Notes under the pieces: generated by a model | Databases searched by the model: none | Seen by the model: only the letters and a program-made list of their open reading frames with translations | Told to the model about the DNA's origin: nothing | Part shown: piece by piece, positions 44,366 through 54,266 of the stretch | Numbering within the stretch: the first letter of the stretch is position 1 | How the letters are laid out: each line of letters opens with the position of its first letter | Made by a program: the position numbers and the translations under genes | Assembly: GCA_015231955.1 (NCBI GenBank) | Contig: JADGAN010000016.1 | Location: 36,324 to 100,323, forward strand | Source of the DNA: Oligoflexia bacterium | GTDB lineage: Bacteria > Bdellovibrionota > Bacteriovoracia > Bacteriovoracales > Bacteriovoracaceae | DNA: 64,000 nt | Direction: 5' to 3'

Positions 44366-46399
44366 ATGGGACATTTTAGAAAAGTGGTTGCTATCGTTGT
44401 ACTCTGTTTATGTGCAAACATAAATTCGATGTTAGAGGCCGCTCCTACGCTAGAGCAAGATGCAGCAGATTTTAAGAACATTTTGTTTCATCTTGTTGAT
44501 GCTGTTGATGAAAAACATGGAGGAAAATACGATGTGCAAAAGATGGAAGAGACCATGCGTTTGCTGCCGAAAATAGGAAATGTGCTTTTGGCCGGAAAAG
44601 ATGTTAATAAAATATTAGAGAATGCTGAGTTACCGCAAATGAATTCTCGTGTGAATAGACTTATGCAATTCATCCCCAGTACCCTTCCTCTGCTGGGGAT
44701 GGTTGCTAATCAATACCTCCCTTATCCTGTGGAGAGTGTCCGTAAAATTGTGAATTTTGCCAGTGATGTACTTTTTAGTAATACAGTTAGTGTCAGTGAT
44801 AAAGTCCAATTGGTGAGTGTGCTTCCTGAAACAGTGTTATCGCAACTTTCTTTGGCAGTGACGCAAAAAATCGGGGAGTTGCAATTTTCGAACTACAAAG
44901 AAGTGGAGCTGCTGCGAGACCCTAAACTGGGTATCGATACCAGTTTTATGCCAAAGAAGATTGCAAGTTTTTTAAATTTGGTTTTAACTCAATATTTTGA
45001 TCATATGGATATCTCTGACAAAAAAAGAATTGTTTTGGCACTGGCCGAGTTGCCTCCTGGTGCAGATGCTGATTTAAAGTTAACCACCATTGTGAATAAT
45101 GTTGGCCCTTGCTTACAAAAACTTTTTCAATTGGCCGCAAGTTATGCAAAATCGCCCACCCTAGTAGGGGTGTTGGAAAAATTAAAATCGCAAATCAAAC
45201 CTTTTGATGGAAAGCTTGCTCACGAGATTGTGAAAAGGGAGCTTGGAGATCGCTATGGTGAGATGTTTGCCTCCTTTAATGAGAAACCCTTAGCGGCCGC
45301 AAGTGTGGGGCAAATTCATCTTGCTAAGTTAAAGAGTGGTCAAGAGGTTGTTGTTAAGGTGCTAAGGCCCAATATTCATGAGGTTGCAGAGCGAGAGATT
45401 AAACTTTTATCGATGCTTGCTAAGGATGATCCTACGTTAAGCGCCTTTATTAAAGATATGGGGGAGTCTGTATTAGAAGAACTGGATTACACCTTAGAAG
45501 GGCGTAATTTACAAGAGGGAGAACTTTATGATGATCCTTCTCGCGGAATATATCCCCTGCATTTAATCAAAGACAACTCGGGACAGGGCATGATGAGCAA
45601 AGATGTTTTAGTGATGGAAAAGGCCGCGGGAGTGCCGATGTCTAAAATCAAAGGTAAAAAGCTAACTCCAGAAAATGCCGGTAAAAAAGTGCAAGCACTC
45701 TCTAACTTTTTGCAGCTGTGGTTTGAAGAGGCACTCTTTGGCAGTGGCCTTTATCATGGCGACTTACATGAGGGAAATCTCTTCTTTGAAGCTTCTCGCC
45801 GCCAAGATCAAAATTGGCGCCGTTCTCCCGATTTTCAAGTGACCGCTATCGATTTTGGAAGTGTTGGACATTTAAGCAAGGAGGAGCAGTCACAACTACT
45901 CGCGCTCTTTTTAAGTATCAGTGAGCGCCTGCCTAGTAATACCGCCTCTGTTTTTAAATCGCTAGCACCCACAATGAGCAATAGTGATTACAAAAAGCTG
46001 TATCGCAGTATTCAAGAGCTGTTTAAAGATAAAAGCATCGGAGTGTTTCCGCTGATGGGCCTTATTGTGAACAAAGTTTTAGAGATGGGGTCTGTGCTGC
46101 CTAAAAATTTTGTTAAATTTAATCGTGCGATCACTTTTATGGAGAATCAAATTTATTATACTAATCAAGATTTGCAGACCATTGATCCAAGTAGAAAGAT
46201 TAAAAGGGGAGATAGTATTAAAATTTATAAAAGAGTGGTAAAGCAGCATATTTTAAAAGATATCATCAAAAACTTTTTCTTTTTACCGGTGTCGAGCAAT
46301 GCCCCTTTGTGTGATAGCACTCTCAGCGCTATCAAAAAGGAGAAGCTCTTTCACACACTACACCCTGGCGTAAAGGCGCTTTTGCAGGAGACCCCTTAG
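44366..46399 (+). CDS. ABC1/UbiB-type kinase-like protein with signal peptide
   Basis: The 677-residue protein has a predicted signal peptide (AIVVLCLCANINSM, then LEAAPTL). A helical region of ~230 residues follows, then an ABC1 (ADCK/UbiB) kinase domain. Its motifs are intact: the Ala-rich loop AAASVGQIHLAKL, VVVKVLRP, LEELDYTLEGRN, the catalytic YHGDLHEGNLFF near residue 464 and AIDFGSVGHL near 494. UbiB relatives are cytoplasmic or inner-membrane proteins that support quinone synthesis. A Sec signal would place this domain where ATP is scarce. The helix may instead be an uncleaved anchor. It converges with the next gene, overlapping by four bases. Confidence 0.78.
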   Translation: MGHFRKVVAIVVLCLCANINSMLEAAPTLEQDAADFKNILFHLVDAVDEKHGGKYDVQKMEETMRLLPKIGNVLLAGKDVNKILENAELPQMNSRVNRLMQFIPSTLPLLGMVANQYLPYPVESVRKIVNFASDVLFSNTVSVSDKVQLVSVLPETVLSQLSLAVTQKIGELQFSNYKEVELLRDPKLGIDTSFMPKKIASFLNLVLTQYFDHMDISDKKRIVLALAELPPGADADLKLTTIVNNVGPCLQKLFQLAASYAKSPTLVGVLEKLKSQIKPFDGKLAHEIVKRELGDRYGEMFASFNEKPLAAASVGQIHLAKLKSGQEVVVKVLRPNIHEVAEREIKLLSMLAKDDPTLSAFIKDMGESVLEELDYTLEGRNLQEGELYDDPSRGIYPLHLIKDNSGQGMMSKDVLVMEKAAGVPMSKIKGKKLTPENAGKKVQALSNFLQLWFEEALFGSGLYHGDLHEGNLFFEASRRQDQNWRRSPDFQVTAIDFGSVGHLSKEEQSQLLALFLSISERLPSNTASVFKSLAPTMSNSDYKKLYRSIQELFKDKSIGVFPLMGLIVNKVLEMGSVLPKNFVKFNRAITFMENQIYYTNQDLQTIDPSRKIKRGDSIKIYKRVVKQHILKDIIKNFFFLPVSSNAPLCDSTLSAIKKEKLFHTLHPGVKALLQETP

Positions 46400-47106
46400 C
46401 TTAAAACTTCGTTGCTTAATTCGTTGGTGTCGTCATGTTTTTGAGGGAAGTGGCGACTTAGTTCTAGCGCGCACTTATCGATGACACTACAAACAGCAGG
46501 AGTGCTTTGCTGCTTATGAATGCCTTGGACGATCTCATCAACTAACGTTTTCCAAAAGTCGGAAGTGATTTTTTCATTGATTCCACGATCGCCTAAAATA
46601 GCAACACGATGTTCAAGCAAAGAGATGAAGATAAGCACACCAGTTTGATCGCGCGTTTTATGGAGTCCACGTTCATAAAAGGACTCTAAGGCGTGTCGTT
46701 TGACCTTGGAATCAAGGTAAGCAGTAGGTAGCAGCAACATTTTTACTCGAGGAAAAAGTTGCAGCAAAGCGTAGAGGAGTGGGGTGGCAAGAACAAAAAG
46801 CGTAAGCTGTCGCCACAAAGAGAGGTGATGGAGTGCTTCACTTAAAAGAGAAAAGAGAGGTGTAGGATCGACGCTCCAGTGAGAGATAAGCTGGAGATAA
46901 AAGCTATAAGTAACCTCTAGAGTGAGCGCCAAGAGGTAAGCAAAGATCATGGAGGTGATGATTGTCATCTCTTTGTAGTGGTCGCTTGCATCGTGAAGGA
47001 GTACTACAATCTCTCCTGAAGTGTTTTTTTCCGCTTGCTGAATGTGCACGGCAATTTGTTGCTTGTCTGCTGCTGTAAACAAAGTATCAGATTTTTTGCT
47101 CATCAT
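46396..47106 (-). CDS. TPM-domain membrane protein
   Basis: The 236-residue protein starts with a TPM-type segment (FTAADKQQIAVHIQQAEKNT, SGEIVVLLHDASDHY). Two or three membrane helices follow (residues ~45-125), and then the rest of the domain (TGVLIFISLLEHRVAILGDRGI). This is the pattern of small TPM_phosphatase proteins often found beside LemA. ATG 47106 is chosen because AAGGA lies just upstream; longer starts run into the Gly-rich tail of the upstream gene. The function is unknown; relatives are linked to envelope or photosystem repair. Confidence 0.75.
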   Translation of the reverse strand: MMSKKSDTLFTAADKQQIAVHIQQAEKNTSGEIVVLLHDASDHYKEMTIITSMIFAYLLALTLEVTYSFYLQLISHWSVDPTPLFSLLSEALHHLSLWRQLTLFVLATPLLYALLQLFPRVKMLLLPTAYLDSKVKRHALESFYERGLHKTRDQTGVLIFISLLEHRVAILGDRGINEKITSDFWKTLVDEIVQGIHKQQSTPAVCSVIDKCALELSRHFPQKHDDTNELSNEVLS

Positions 47107-47128
47107 AATAATCCTTAAAGATAAAATT

Positions 47129-47983
47129 TTACCAATTACCAGAGGAGCCGCCACCAGCAAATCCGCCACCACCGCCGGAAAATCCACCTCCTCCGGAAAA
47201 ACCGCCGCCAGAGAAGCCGCCGCCTCCGCTATAAAAGCCACCTCCCCCTCTGCCGCCTCTGGATCCTCCAAGCATAAATCCTAGCAAAGAACCGATGAGC
47301 GCCAAAATGCCGATGCCAATAAGACCGAGAGAGATGCCGAAGAGCAATTTCACTAAAAGCGGAAGTGCAATCATGCCGCCCACTCCGCCAAAAACACGGC
47401 CAAAGGAGGTTAATACAAAAAAGAGGGCAATTAAAAAGAAGAAGATTTCAAAGGGAATTTTTCGAGAGGAGCTTTTGCTCGGACGCTCTTTTCCTTGGTA
47501 CTCTCCTTTGACGACCGCGACCAGAGCGTTTACCCCATTTTCAATACCACGGTCAAACTCTCCACTCTTAAAGTAAGGGACAATCTCATTGCGGATGATC
47601 CGACCAGAGAGGGCATCAGTTAATTTTCCCTCCAGTCCCCGCCCGACTTCGATGCGCAGCTTGCGATCGTTTTGCACAATCAGCAAGATCACTCCATTAT
47701 CAACTTTGCTTTGACCAATTTTCCAAGAGTCGGCAACTCGCATAGAAAAATCCTCTAACGAGTCTCCTTCGAGCGAGGGGATGGTGAGAATGACGATTTG
47801 AGTGGAGTCGCTGGCCTCTAGGGCCTGCAAGGTCGTAGTTAAGCGCGCCTGTAAATCACTCGGAATAATCTGGGCATAGTCGTTGATGGCACCACTAAGT
47901 TTAGGGACTTCCAATGCTAGTGCACAAGAGCAGGTCATCCAGAGTAAAAGTAGTGTGCTACTATATTTTAAAAAATTGAGCAT
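47129..47983 (-). CDS. TPM-domain protein with glycine-rich tail (YgcG-like)
   Basis: The 284-residue protein has a signal peptide (LLLLWMTCSCALA) and an extracytoplasmic TPM domain (VPKLSGAINDYAQIIP, IVILTIPSLEGDSLEDF, DNGVILLIVQNDRKLRIEVG). Two membrane helices follow, and a tail of about 45 residues made almost wholly of Gly, Ser and Phe. This is the standard YgcG/TPM layout. It forms an operon with the shorter TPM protein 22 bases downstream. The LemA gene that often accompanies it is absent. Confidence 0.85.
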   Translation of the reverse strand: MLNFLKYSSTLLLLWMTCSCALALEVPKLSGAINDYAQIIPSDLQARLTTTLQALEASDSTQIVILTIPSLEGDSLEDFSMRVADSWKIGQSKVDNGVILLIVQNDRKLRIEVGRGLEGKLTDALSGRIIRNEIVPYFKSGEFDRGIENGVNALVAVVKGEYQGKERPSKSSSRKIPFEIFFFLIALFFVLTSFGRVFGGVGGMIALPLLVKLLFGISLGLIGIGILALIGSLLGFMLGGSRGGRGGGGFYSGGGGFSGGGFSGGGGFSGGGGGFAGGGSSGNW

Positions 47984-48078
47984 GAAAAAATCTCCTTACA
48001 ACACAACGCTACTCTAAAGAGTAGCACGGATAAGGGCAAGTGGACAAGCAAACAAGTTTATGACAAAATAAAATCACC

Positions 48079-50334
48079 ATGAAGAAATCAAAACTAAAAC
48101 TCATCCTTCTTGCTTTTATTATCTTGATTTTCGTTTTACCCCCGCTACTTATTTTAAGCTTGCACTTGGCACTGCAGTCACCCTCGATAGTGAAAACACA
48201 ACTCCCTTTCTTGCAAAAGAAGGTGCGCGAATTTGCTCCTGTGGATATCGATTTTGCCGAGGCAACGATCAACGTGTTAGGACAGCAAAGGGTTGTCGGT
48301 GGAAAAATATACTTTAAAGATGAGAGTAAAGAGATTGAAATTAAGATAGGAGAAATGCTTATTGTCTATTCCTTGTGGGATTTACTCCATAAAAATTTTG
48401 TTATTAAAGAGGTGTCGTTTTCTCAAGTAAAGGTTAAGGCATCCGTGTTTGCAAAAAGTAGTGAAACAGCAACAGAAACAGCAACAGCGGCAAAAACAGT
48501 AACACTGCCTCGTAAGGCCTTTGATTTGAAATTGCAAAAAATTGCCTTGGAAAAGGGTGAGTTAGAGATAGTGCTGCCAACCGAGGCGATTAAACTCCAA
48601 GGAGTTAATTTTTTATCGAAGCTTTGGTTGCAAAAAAAACAGGATAGTAACGTTATCAGTGGAGAGAGTGAGTTTACACTTGCCTTTTCTGCAATGGAGT
48701 TTAAAAAAGCGGGCGCCGCGATGGTGTCACTCGCAAATGTTGATTTAAGCAGCAAGGCCGATTTTATTTTACCCTTTGATGATCTCCTCAAAGCAAAAGT
48801 GGACTCAAAAGTGCAGATGCGTGTAGGCGAGTTATTGCAGCAGCAGCAGAAAAAACAGATAGTGGTAAGCGATGGCGATTTTAATTTGCAAACGCTGCTG
48901 GCAGAGGAAAAGCTACGAGTTGTGCTTGATCATAAGTTTAAAATGGTGATGGAAGGATTGCAAGTGAGTGCCACTGGAGGTGTTGTGGTGACACCACAAC
49001 ATAGTATTCGCCTCTTAAAAGAGGGGAAACTGGGGGATTTGCAATTTGTCTTAAGTGAGAGCATTCATTTAATTCACCCTGAAGCGGTGTTGCCGCTAGT
49101 ACTTAATTTTTCGGGAAAAGCAAATGAGAGCAGTGTTACCGTCCAGGGAAAGGTGAAGGCCACTGCCATGCAGGTGAAAAAAATTCCGGAAAATTATAGG
49201 AAGAAGATGCAAACAGCGGAGCTCTATTTTGATGGGGATATTGCCTATGCAGAGAATAAAAGACGCCTGGAGGTGCGTGAGCTAAGTTTGAGTTTGGGAG
49301 ATAAGTTTGTTGCGGCCAAGCAAAGATTCTCCATGGACTTGCAAAAGAGTGAGCTGCAAGGACAGGGTGTTTTATCGGCACATTTTAAAGATAAAAATTT
49401 CGAAGTTGCACCTGGTAAAAAGCTACAAGGTGGCGTGGAGTTCCCTTGGAAAGTGGTTAGTGTTAAAAAGGAAAAAAACAAAAGTAACCTTATTGTTAGT
49501 GGTAGTATGAAGTTCCAAAATTTTTCGTTCGAAGATCGCTTGCAAAAAATGCAGTTGAGTGGAATAGAGGGTTCAGTGCGTTTTTCAGAGGAGATCTCGC
49601 TAGAGAAAGCAGAGCGATCGCTGATTAGTTTTGCCTATCTTGTAGAACAAAACCCCTTTGAGCGCGTAGACTTTTTAAAAGTTCGCCCCTTGCTTAGTAG
49701 TGAACTCGGAGAAGATAGAAAAGGGGCCGGGGAAGGGTGGCTTAAAGTTGCCAATATCGTCTATGAACGCTTTCACGTTGGTCCTTTAGTGGCGGAGGCG
49801 CAAGTGGTGCAAAATATGCTAATGATTAAAAATTTCGAACTTGCTCTCTATAAAGGGGATTTGGTCGGCTCCTTTTATTTTGATTTTCATCCGGAGCATT
49901 TGCGTGCAGGAGTGCTTGGGCGCCTCAGTGGCCTTCGAACCGATGAGATCGCAAAGGATAGTCAGGGCAGTACGATAGATGGTTCTAATATTATCAATGC
50001 TCGCAGCGCACTCACGGTCGACTTTCCTAAGCGTTTGATCGAAGGTCGGGTGGATGTGACCGAGATTGGACAAAAGCAACTTTTGAACCTTTTTAGCTTT
50101 ATTGATCCCCAGTATAAACACCAACAATTAAACAGTGCACGCTCAGTTTTGAATTTTTTGGAACCCAGAACTGTCTCTATGGAGTTTAGACAAGGGAATT
50201 TAGACTTGTCTCTTGATTTAATTGGGGCGAAGATGCAAAAGAGTGTGGAGATCCGCTCGATTCCTATTGGAGGATTTTTAAGCGAGTCCCTGGCAAATAT
50301 CAATAAAAAAATGCGTGAGGTACCAATACAATGA
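48079..50334 (+). CDS. AsmA-like envelope protein
   Basis: The 751-residue protein has one N-terminal membrane anchor (LILLAFIILIFVLPPLLILS) and a long beta-rich periplasmic part. Features such as KEVSFSQVKVKASVFA, the Leu-rich repeats of strands and the C-terminal segment (FRQGNLDLSLDLIGAKMQKS) fit the AsmA/YdbH group of bridge-like lipid-transport proteins. I judge this from pattern, since these families are poorly conserved. Its stop overlaps the start of a small lipoprotein gene by four bases, as in the ydbH-ynbE arrangement of enterobacteria, where the pair spans the envelope. A role in outer-membrane lipid supply is inferred. Confidence 0.65.
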   Translation: MKKSKLKLILLAFIILIFVLPPLLILSLHLALQSPSIVKTQLPFLQKKVREFAPVDIDFAEATINVLGQQRVVGGKIYFKDESKEIEIKIGEMLIVYSLWDLLHKNFVIKEVSFSQVKVKASVFAKSSETATETATAAKTVTLPRKAFDLKLQKIALEKGELEIVLPTEAIKLQGVNFLSKLWLQKKQDSNVISGESEFTLAFSAMEFKKAGAAMVSLANVDLSSKADFILPFDDLLKAKVDSKVQMRVGELLQQQQKKQIVVSDGDFNLQTLLAEEKLRVVLDHKFKMVMEGLQVSATGGVVVTPQHSIRLLKEGKLGDLQFVLSESIHLIHPEAVLPLVLNFSGKANESSVTVQGKVKATAMQVKKIPENYRKKMQTAELYFDGDIAYAENKRRLEVRELSLSLGDKFVAAKQRFSMDLQKSELQGQGVLSAHFKDKNFEVAPGKKLQGGVEFPWKVVSVKKEKNKSNLIVSGSMKFQNFSFEDRLQKMQLSGIEGSVRFSEEISLEKAERSLISFAYLVEQNPFERVDFLKVRPLLSSELGEDRKGAGEGWLKVANIVYERFHVGPLVAEAQVVQNMLMIKNFELALYKGDLVGSFYFDFHPEHLRAGVLGRLSGLRTDEIAKDSQGSTIDGSNIINARSALTVDFPKRLIEGRVDVTEIGQKQLLNLFSFIDPQYKHQQLNSARSVLNFLEPRTVSMEFRQGNLDLSLDLIGAKMQKSVEIRSIPIGGFLSESLANINKKMREVPIQ

Positions 50335-50606
50335 GAAGAAGCAAATGGTCTATGGTGATTTTTGCTTTAGCTGCCTTAGCTATTTTAGTGGCAGTTACCA
50401 GTTGTGCTCCTACAATCTATTTTGTCGATCGACAAACTTTGATGGAGAGTGAGGCCGCCGCTGATTGGCCGGAGTTTGAGGCGAGTGCAGAGTCACGCCT
50501 GCTGCATAAGGGGCCGTCCACACTTGCCCCACAAAAGGAGTCGATGAAGGGGAAGAAGTTTAATCGTCTTTTAAATGGTGACCTGATGGAGAGTGGTACA
50601 AAATGA
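50331..50606 (+). CDS. Small lipoprotein paired with the AsmA-like protein
   Basis: The 91-residue protein has a lipoprotein signal (FALAALAILVAVTSC, lipobox VTSC, Cys25), followed by APTIYFVDRQTLMESEAA. The rest is polar. It overlaps the genes on both sides (four bases each), which implies tight co-translation. By position it resembles YnbE, the outer-membrane lipoprotein that works with YdbH. Sequence similarity to YnbE is not evident to me. Confidence 0.7.
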   Translation: MRRSKWSMVIFALAALAILVAVTSCAPTIYFVDRQTLMESEAAADWPEFEASAESRLLHKGPSTLAPQKESMKGKKFNRLLNGDLMESGTK

Positions 50607-53600
50607 AACGTTTAGGCCTTATGCTTTTTTTTATCTTGTGTAATGGCGTGCAGGCAGCGGTGTCACTGACCTCTTTGCAAAAGATAACCATTGGCCCTGA
50701 TGATAGTCATCAAGGAGTCTTCTCACTTCCCCAAAACCGCCTTATTTTTGCTAAAGATGTGAATATGGCGGTCAATTTATACTATCAAGATCTCGCAAAT
50801 GGTGAGAGTAAACCTTTAATGGGAGTTGCTAAAGATTCGAAAGATCCTACGCTCTCTCTTAGTGGCAGCAAGCTTGCCTATAGCGATTTTTCTACAGACG
50901 CTTTTGGTGATATTTGCATTTATCAAGAGGGGTGTATTGCACGCAGTGGAGTGCGTGATTATAGTCCTCTCTTTGTCGGTGATGAGACCCTCTACTTCCT
51001 TTCTGAAAAGAGTGATCGCAGTAGTAAGCAACTTTTAAAATACCACTTGAAGCAGCAAACCACAGAAGAGGTGTTGCAAGGAAAAATCGATTTTTTTACC
51101 ATTACAGCTGATGGGGCGGACTTAATTTATATCCAAGGGGGGAACCTTATTCATCTTGTGGATATGAAGTCAAATGCACACTATCTTATCACCGTTAATC
51201 TTCCGGGAATGCTGGGTTTTCCTGCAACTTCAAAAGATGGCCAGTATCTTTACTGGGCGCAATTTTTTACGGACAGTAATCACGATCAAATCATCGATGG
51301 ATACGACAATGGTGTAATCTTTCGTTATCCTATCTCGCAGTTAAAAACAAAAGCTAAAAGCACAATCTTTCCCGAGCAGATCACCTCTTCGGAAAATAAT
51401 TGTAGTTATCCCCACCCTGCAAGTGATAACAATCTCTACCTTACTTGTGCTTTTGAAGGTTCACTTGATATCTATCGCTTGCCTTTAGAGGGCGTGGTGC
51501 CCCTTGCTTGGAGTGAGGAGCAGTATACAGAGGCCTATAAGATTTCTAGAAGCTATAGCGAGCGTTTGCTTTTACTTTATAATTTAACTTATCGTAAAGA
51601 GCATGGTGAGCTATCGCTTGCGATGATGAAGCGCTTTTATCACCTCCACCTCTTATCGGAAGAGTACTCTGTGGTGCTCTATTATGGAGAGCGTTTAAGG
51701 CAGCAAGATAAAATGGTTGCGCGCTTGATGCCTTACTTGCAGATGGCAATCTTGCATGAGACGTTGCCGCTACAGGAAGTGACCATTGAGTATAGGGAGG
51801 CCATCAATAAAATTGCCTTTGCTGCTGACTTTGAGCTGCTGCAGGCCTATAAGGCCTATTTTTTAAAAGAGTACGCGCGATCTCAGGAGATCTTAAAAAA
51901 TTTAAAGCTTAGCGGCTTAAAAAGTTCACTGCTGTTTCACCTCTATATTGAACTTGCAACGAAAGTGCTAAAGAGAGCAGAGCAACCCCTCTTTTACCAG
52001 CGATTACTCCTCTACGCTCCCCATAATAGTGAGGAGCAGAGCTACTACGCCTACCATCTCTTTGAGCTGCTGGATGAGTTGCAGTGGAGTGCTTCACAAA
52101 AACATAAATTCTATCGTGAACTTATGCAAAAAATAGAAAAGGATCAAGCAAAAGAGAGCTTAAAACTTTTTATTAGTGCAGAAATGTTAATTGATGAACT
52201 TGCTGTTGCCGCCGATGGGGCGCAACCAGTTTATCGCAAATTGGATAAACTCATTACGGAAAATCGCACACAATATTTTTTAAAGCGCGCTATCTTTATT
52301 CGCGCCATCATCAAGTTAACGGAGATGGGAAAAATTCAATTCGCTCACTACCTTTCCACCAACTGGGTACGCTTTACTGGAAGAGAGGATATGGAGTTTT
52401 TACTTGCAAAAAAACAGTACAACTACTACATCCAAAATAAGTCCTATAAGCATTTAAACTCCAAAGATGGCAATAACAACTATGCGCTTAACAATTTTTA
52501 CGGCTCACTCACCTTAACCGACGATATCGAGTCGCATTTTGGATTTGTCGACTTAACTTTAAAAGAGCGTGGCCTTGAAGAGGGTGAGCGCGAATTAGAG
52601 TCGCAATATCAAAACCTGCATTTACGAAAAATGATTGGTGATAATATCACTTACGTTAAAGTGCTAAGAAAGCTCTTAAGAGCGCCGGCCAAGGCAAGCT
52701 ACGAGCATGCTATTAGTGAACTTTCATCCATGGGAGAAAAAGAGCACTCACCACTGCGCTTCTTGCTCCTGGGTTATGCCCACTATAAGCTACAGCAGTA
52801 CGAGAGTGCTCACCGCAATTTTGTGCTCGCCTCTGACCTGGCCCTTGATAACTTTCGCATTCGTGCGGCCGCACTTGCAAACTTGGCACTTGTGCACCTA
52901 AGGAGTAAAAACTACTCTCTAAGTGCCCACTACTTTCGAGAGCGCTTGAACTATCCCTTTCCTGAAAAGAGCACTATTTCCGAGGAGGAGGCCTTTTATT
53001 GGTTTTATGCTAAAACACTTTTTCTCTCTGGTGATTTTAAAGAGGCCTACCTGCAAATTACTAAGATCAAAAATAGTGCGACTCCTGTTCGTGAACGCCA
53101 GGCCTTTTATGCTCTCTATGCAAACGATTATGCAAACGCCATCCGCCTCTACCGAGAGTTGCTAAAGAGTGGTTCCATCGGCGGTGGCAGCAAAAGTGTC
53201 AATTACTCAAAACTCTCGCTGGCCCTCGCCTTTGCCCTTTATAAATCGCAAGAGTTTCAGCAAGCAATTTTGCCTCTTAAAGATGTTTTAAACTTTGCCA
53301 AGGATGATAATATCCGGCAATCGCTCGTCGCTCATGGTCTTTTAAGTGAAATCTATTTAAGAGCTAAAAATTACCCGGAAAGTGCGCTTCATCGAGGGGC
53401 GCGGCTCGCTCTCTTAGAGGAGCTTTTTGGAGGTAAAAAGCAGATGCAGCTGGACCTTAGTTACTTAAGCGAAACTTTGATCAAGGAGTGGAGTAAGCTT
53501 GCTTACATCTACCATTTAAGTAACGATTCTGGGCAGGCAATCGCCAGTGGCAAGCGCTCTTTTTACTGGCTAGAAAACTTGACCAAAGATCGCTTGCAAA

Positions 53601-53815
53601 TTTTAACCAGCTACTCTATCTATCAAGGGGTGAAAAATTACCTTACACTTTGTAAGCTCTATAAGCTCACTCCCCCTGCGACCCAGCGAGAGCTGTTTTC
53701 GCAAATTTTGCTGGCCTATGAGACAGAAATTCCCAAGCTGTTTCCGGGACAGCGGCCACTCCTCCTGCAACAGTCACAAAAGCTAAAAGCGCTTATTGAG
53801 CAGCTCCCTCATTAA
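50603..53815 (+). CDS. Secreted TolB-like propeller plus TPR protein
   Basis: The 1070-residue protein has a signal peptide (LMLFFILCNGVQA). The first ~300 residues carry repeated propeller-blade motifs of the TolB/PD40 kind (LSLSGSKLAYSDFSTDAFGD, SKDGQYLYWAQF). The remaining ~700 residues are TPR-like helical pairs (LLLGYAHYKLQQYESAHRNF, AALANLALVHLRSKNYSLSA, KLSLALAFALYKSQEFQQAI). It ends the operon with the AsmA-like protein and lipoprotein, suggesting a periplasmic scaffold for the same machinery. It overlaps the convergent haem lipoprotein gene by 23 bases. Confidence 0.72.
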   Translation: MKRLGLMLFFILCNGVQAAVSLTSLQKITIGPDDSHQGVFSLPQNRLIFAKDVNMAVNLYYQDLANGESKPLMGVAKDSKDPTLSLSGSKLAYSDFSTDAFGDICIYQEGCIARSGVRDYSPLFVGDETLYFLSEKSDRSSKQLLKYHLKQQTTEEVLQGKIDFFTITADGADLIYIQGGNLIHLVDMKSNAHYLITVNLPGMLGFPATSKDGQYLYWAQFFTDSNHDQIIDGYDNGVIFRYPISQLKTKAKSTIFPEQITSSENNCSYPHPASDNNLYLTCAFEGSLDIYRLPLEGVVPLAWSEEQYTEAYKISRSYSERLLLLYNLTYRKEHGELSLAMMKRFYHLHLLSEEYSVVLYYGERLRQQDKMVARLMPYLQMAILHETLPLQEVTIEYREAINKIAFAADFELLQAYKAYFLKEYARSQEILKNLKLSGLKSSLLFHLYIELATKVLKRAEQPLFYQRLLLYAPHNSEEQSYYAYHLFELLDELQWSASQKHKFYRELMQKIEKDQAKESLKLFISAEMLIDELAVAADGAQPVYRKLDKLITENRTQYFLKRAIFIRAIIKLTEMGKIQFAHYLSTNWVRFTGREDMEFLLAKKQYNYYIQNKSYKHLNSKDGNNNYALNNFYGSLTLTDDIESHFGFVDLTLKERGLEEGERELESQYQNLHLRKMIGDNITYVKVLRKLLRAPAKASYEHAISELSSMGEKEHSPLRFLLLGYAHYKLQQYESAHRNFVLASDLALDNFRIRAAALANLALVHLRSKNYSLSAHYFRERLNYPFPEKSTISEEEAFYWFYAKTLFLSGDFKEAYLQITKIKNSATPVRERQAFYALYANDYANAIRLYRELLKSGSIGGGSKSVNYSKLSLALAFALYKSQEFQQAILPLKDVLNFAKDDNIRQSLVAHGLLSEIYLRAKNYPESALHRGARLALLEELFGGKKQMQLDLSYLSETLIKEWSKLAYIYHLSNDSGQAIASGKRSFYWLENLTKDRLQILTSYSIYQGVKNYLTLCKLYKLTPPATQRELFSQILLAYETEIPKLFPGQRPLLLQQSQKLKALIEQLPH

Positions 53816-54266
53816 TCCAAGCAATAATATTGCTCTTCTCCTCTTCCGATAATTGTTGATCCATAAGGTGGATGTTGTAGGGTACACAGTTAACCTTACC
53901 TGCAAAGTTAACACTACTGTAACTTTCAATCAGGATGGCGGCCAAGTAGGAGCTATTGGGATCACCTGCTGTGACGTAAGCAATGCCTTCACAATATTGA
54001 GCACTGGGGCTAACCGACAACTTACTGGTGAGTGTATTGTAGGCGCTACTCTTCGTCGAAAAATCGAGCAACACTTTTCCTTCTCGATACACCTCACCGC
54101 TGGGGACGTGGCAACTAGCACAGTTGGGTTTAATGGTGTTTTCATAGAGTCCAGTAAAGCGGGAACTACCTGCAGTGTTGGGCCCCTTCTCTCCACAACC
54201 TGACAATGTTAAGAAGAGCGTTGCCATCGATACAAACAGCAACACTAAAGAGAGTTTTTTTTTCAT
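53793..54266 (-). CDS. Cytochrome c-like lipoprotein
   Basis: The 157-residue protein has a lipoprotein signal (LFLTLSGC, Cys24). A single CxxCH haem motif lies in IKPNCASCHVPSGE, with a possible axial Met in IHLMDQQLS followed by the usual C-terminal helix (EEEKSNIIAWINEG). This is the layout of planctomycete-type cytochrome c domains. Two further cysteines (QYCEGIAY, KVNCVPYN) may form a disulfide. It is probably an electron carrier in the outer or inner membrane. Confidence 0.78.
   Translation of the reverse strand: MKKKLSLVLLFVSMATLFLTLSGCGEKGPNTAGSSRFTGLYENTIKPNCASCHVPSGEVYREGKVLLDFSTKSSAYNTLTSKLSVSPSAQYCEGIAYVTAGDPNSSYLAAILIESYSSVNFAGKVNCVPYNIHLMDQQLSEEEKSNIIAWINEGAAQ

Noticed and set aside
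47107..47271. N-terminal extension of the short TPM protein
   Set aside because: It is rich in Ala, Glu and Val because it reads the Gly-codon tail of the upstream gene in another frame; ATG 47106 has the binding site.
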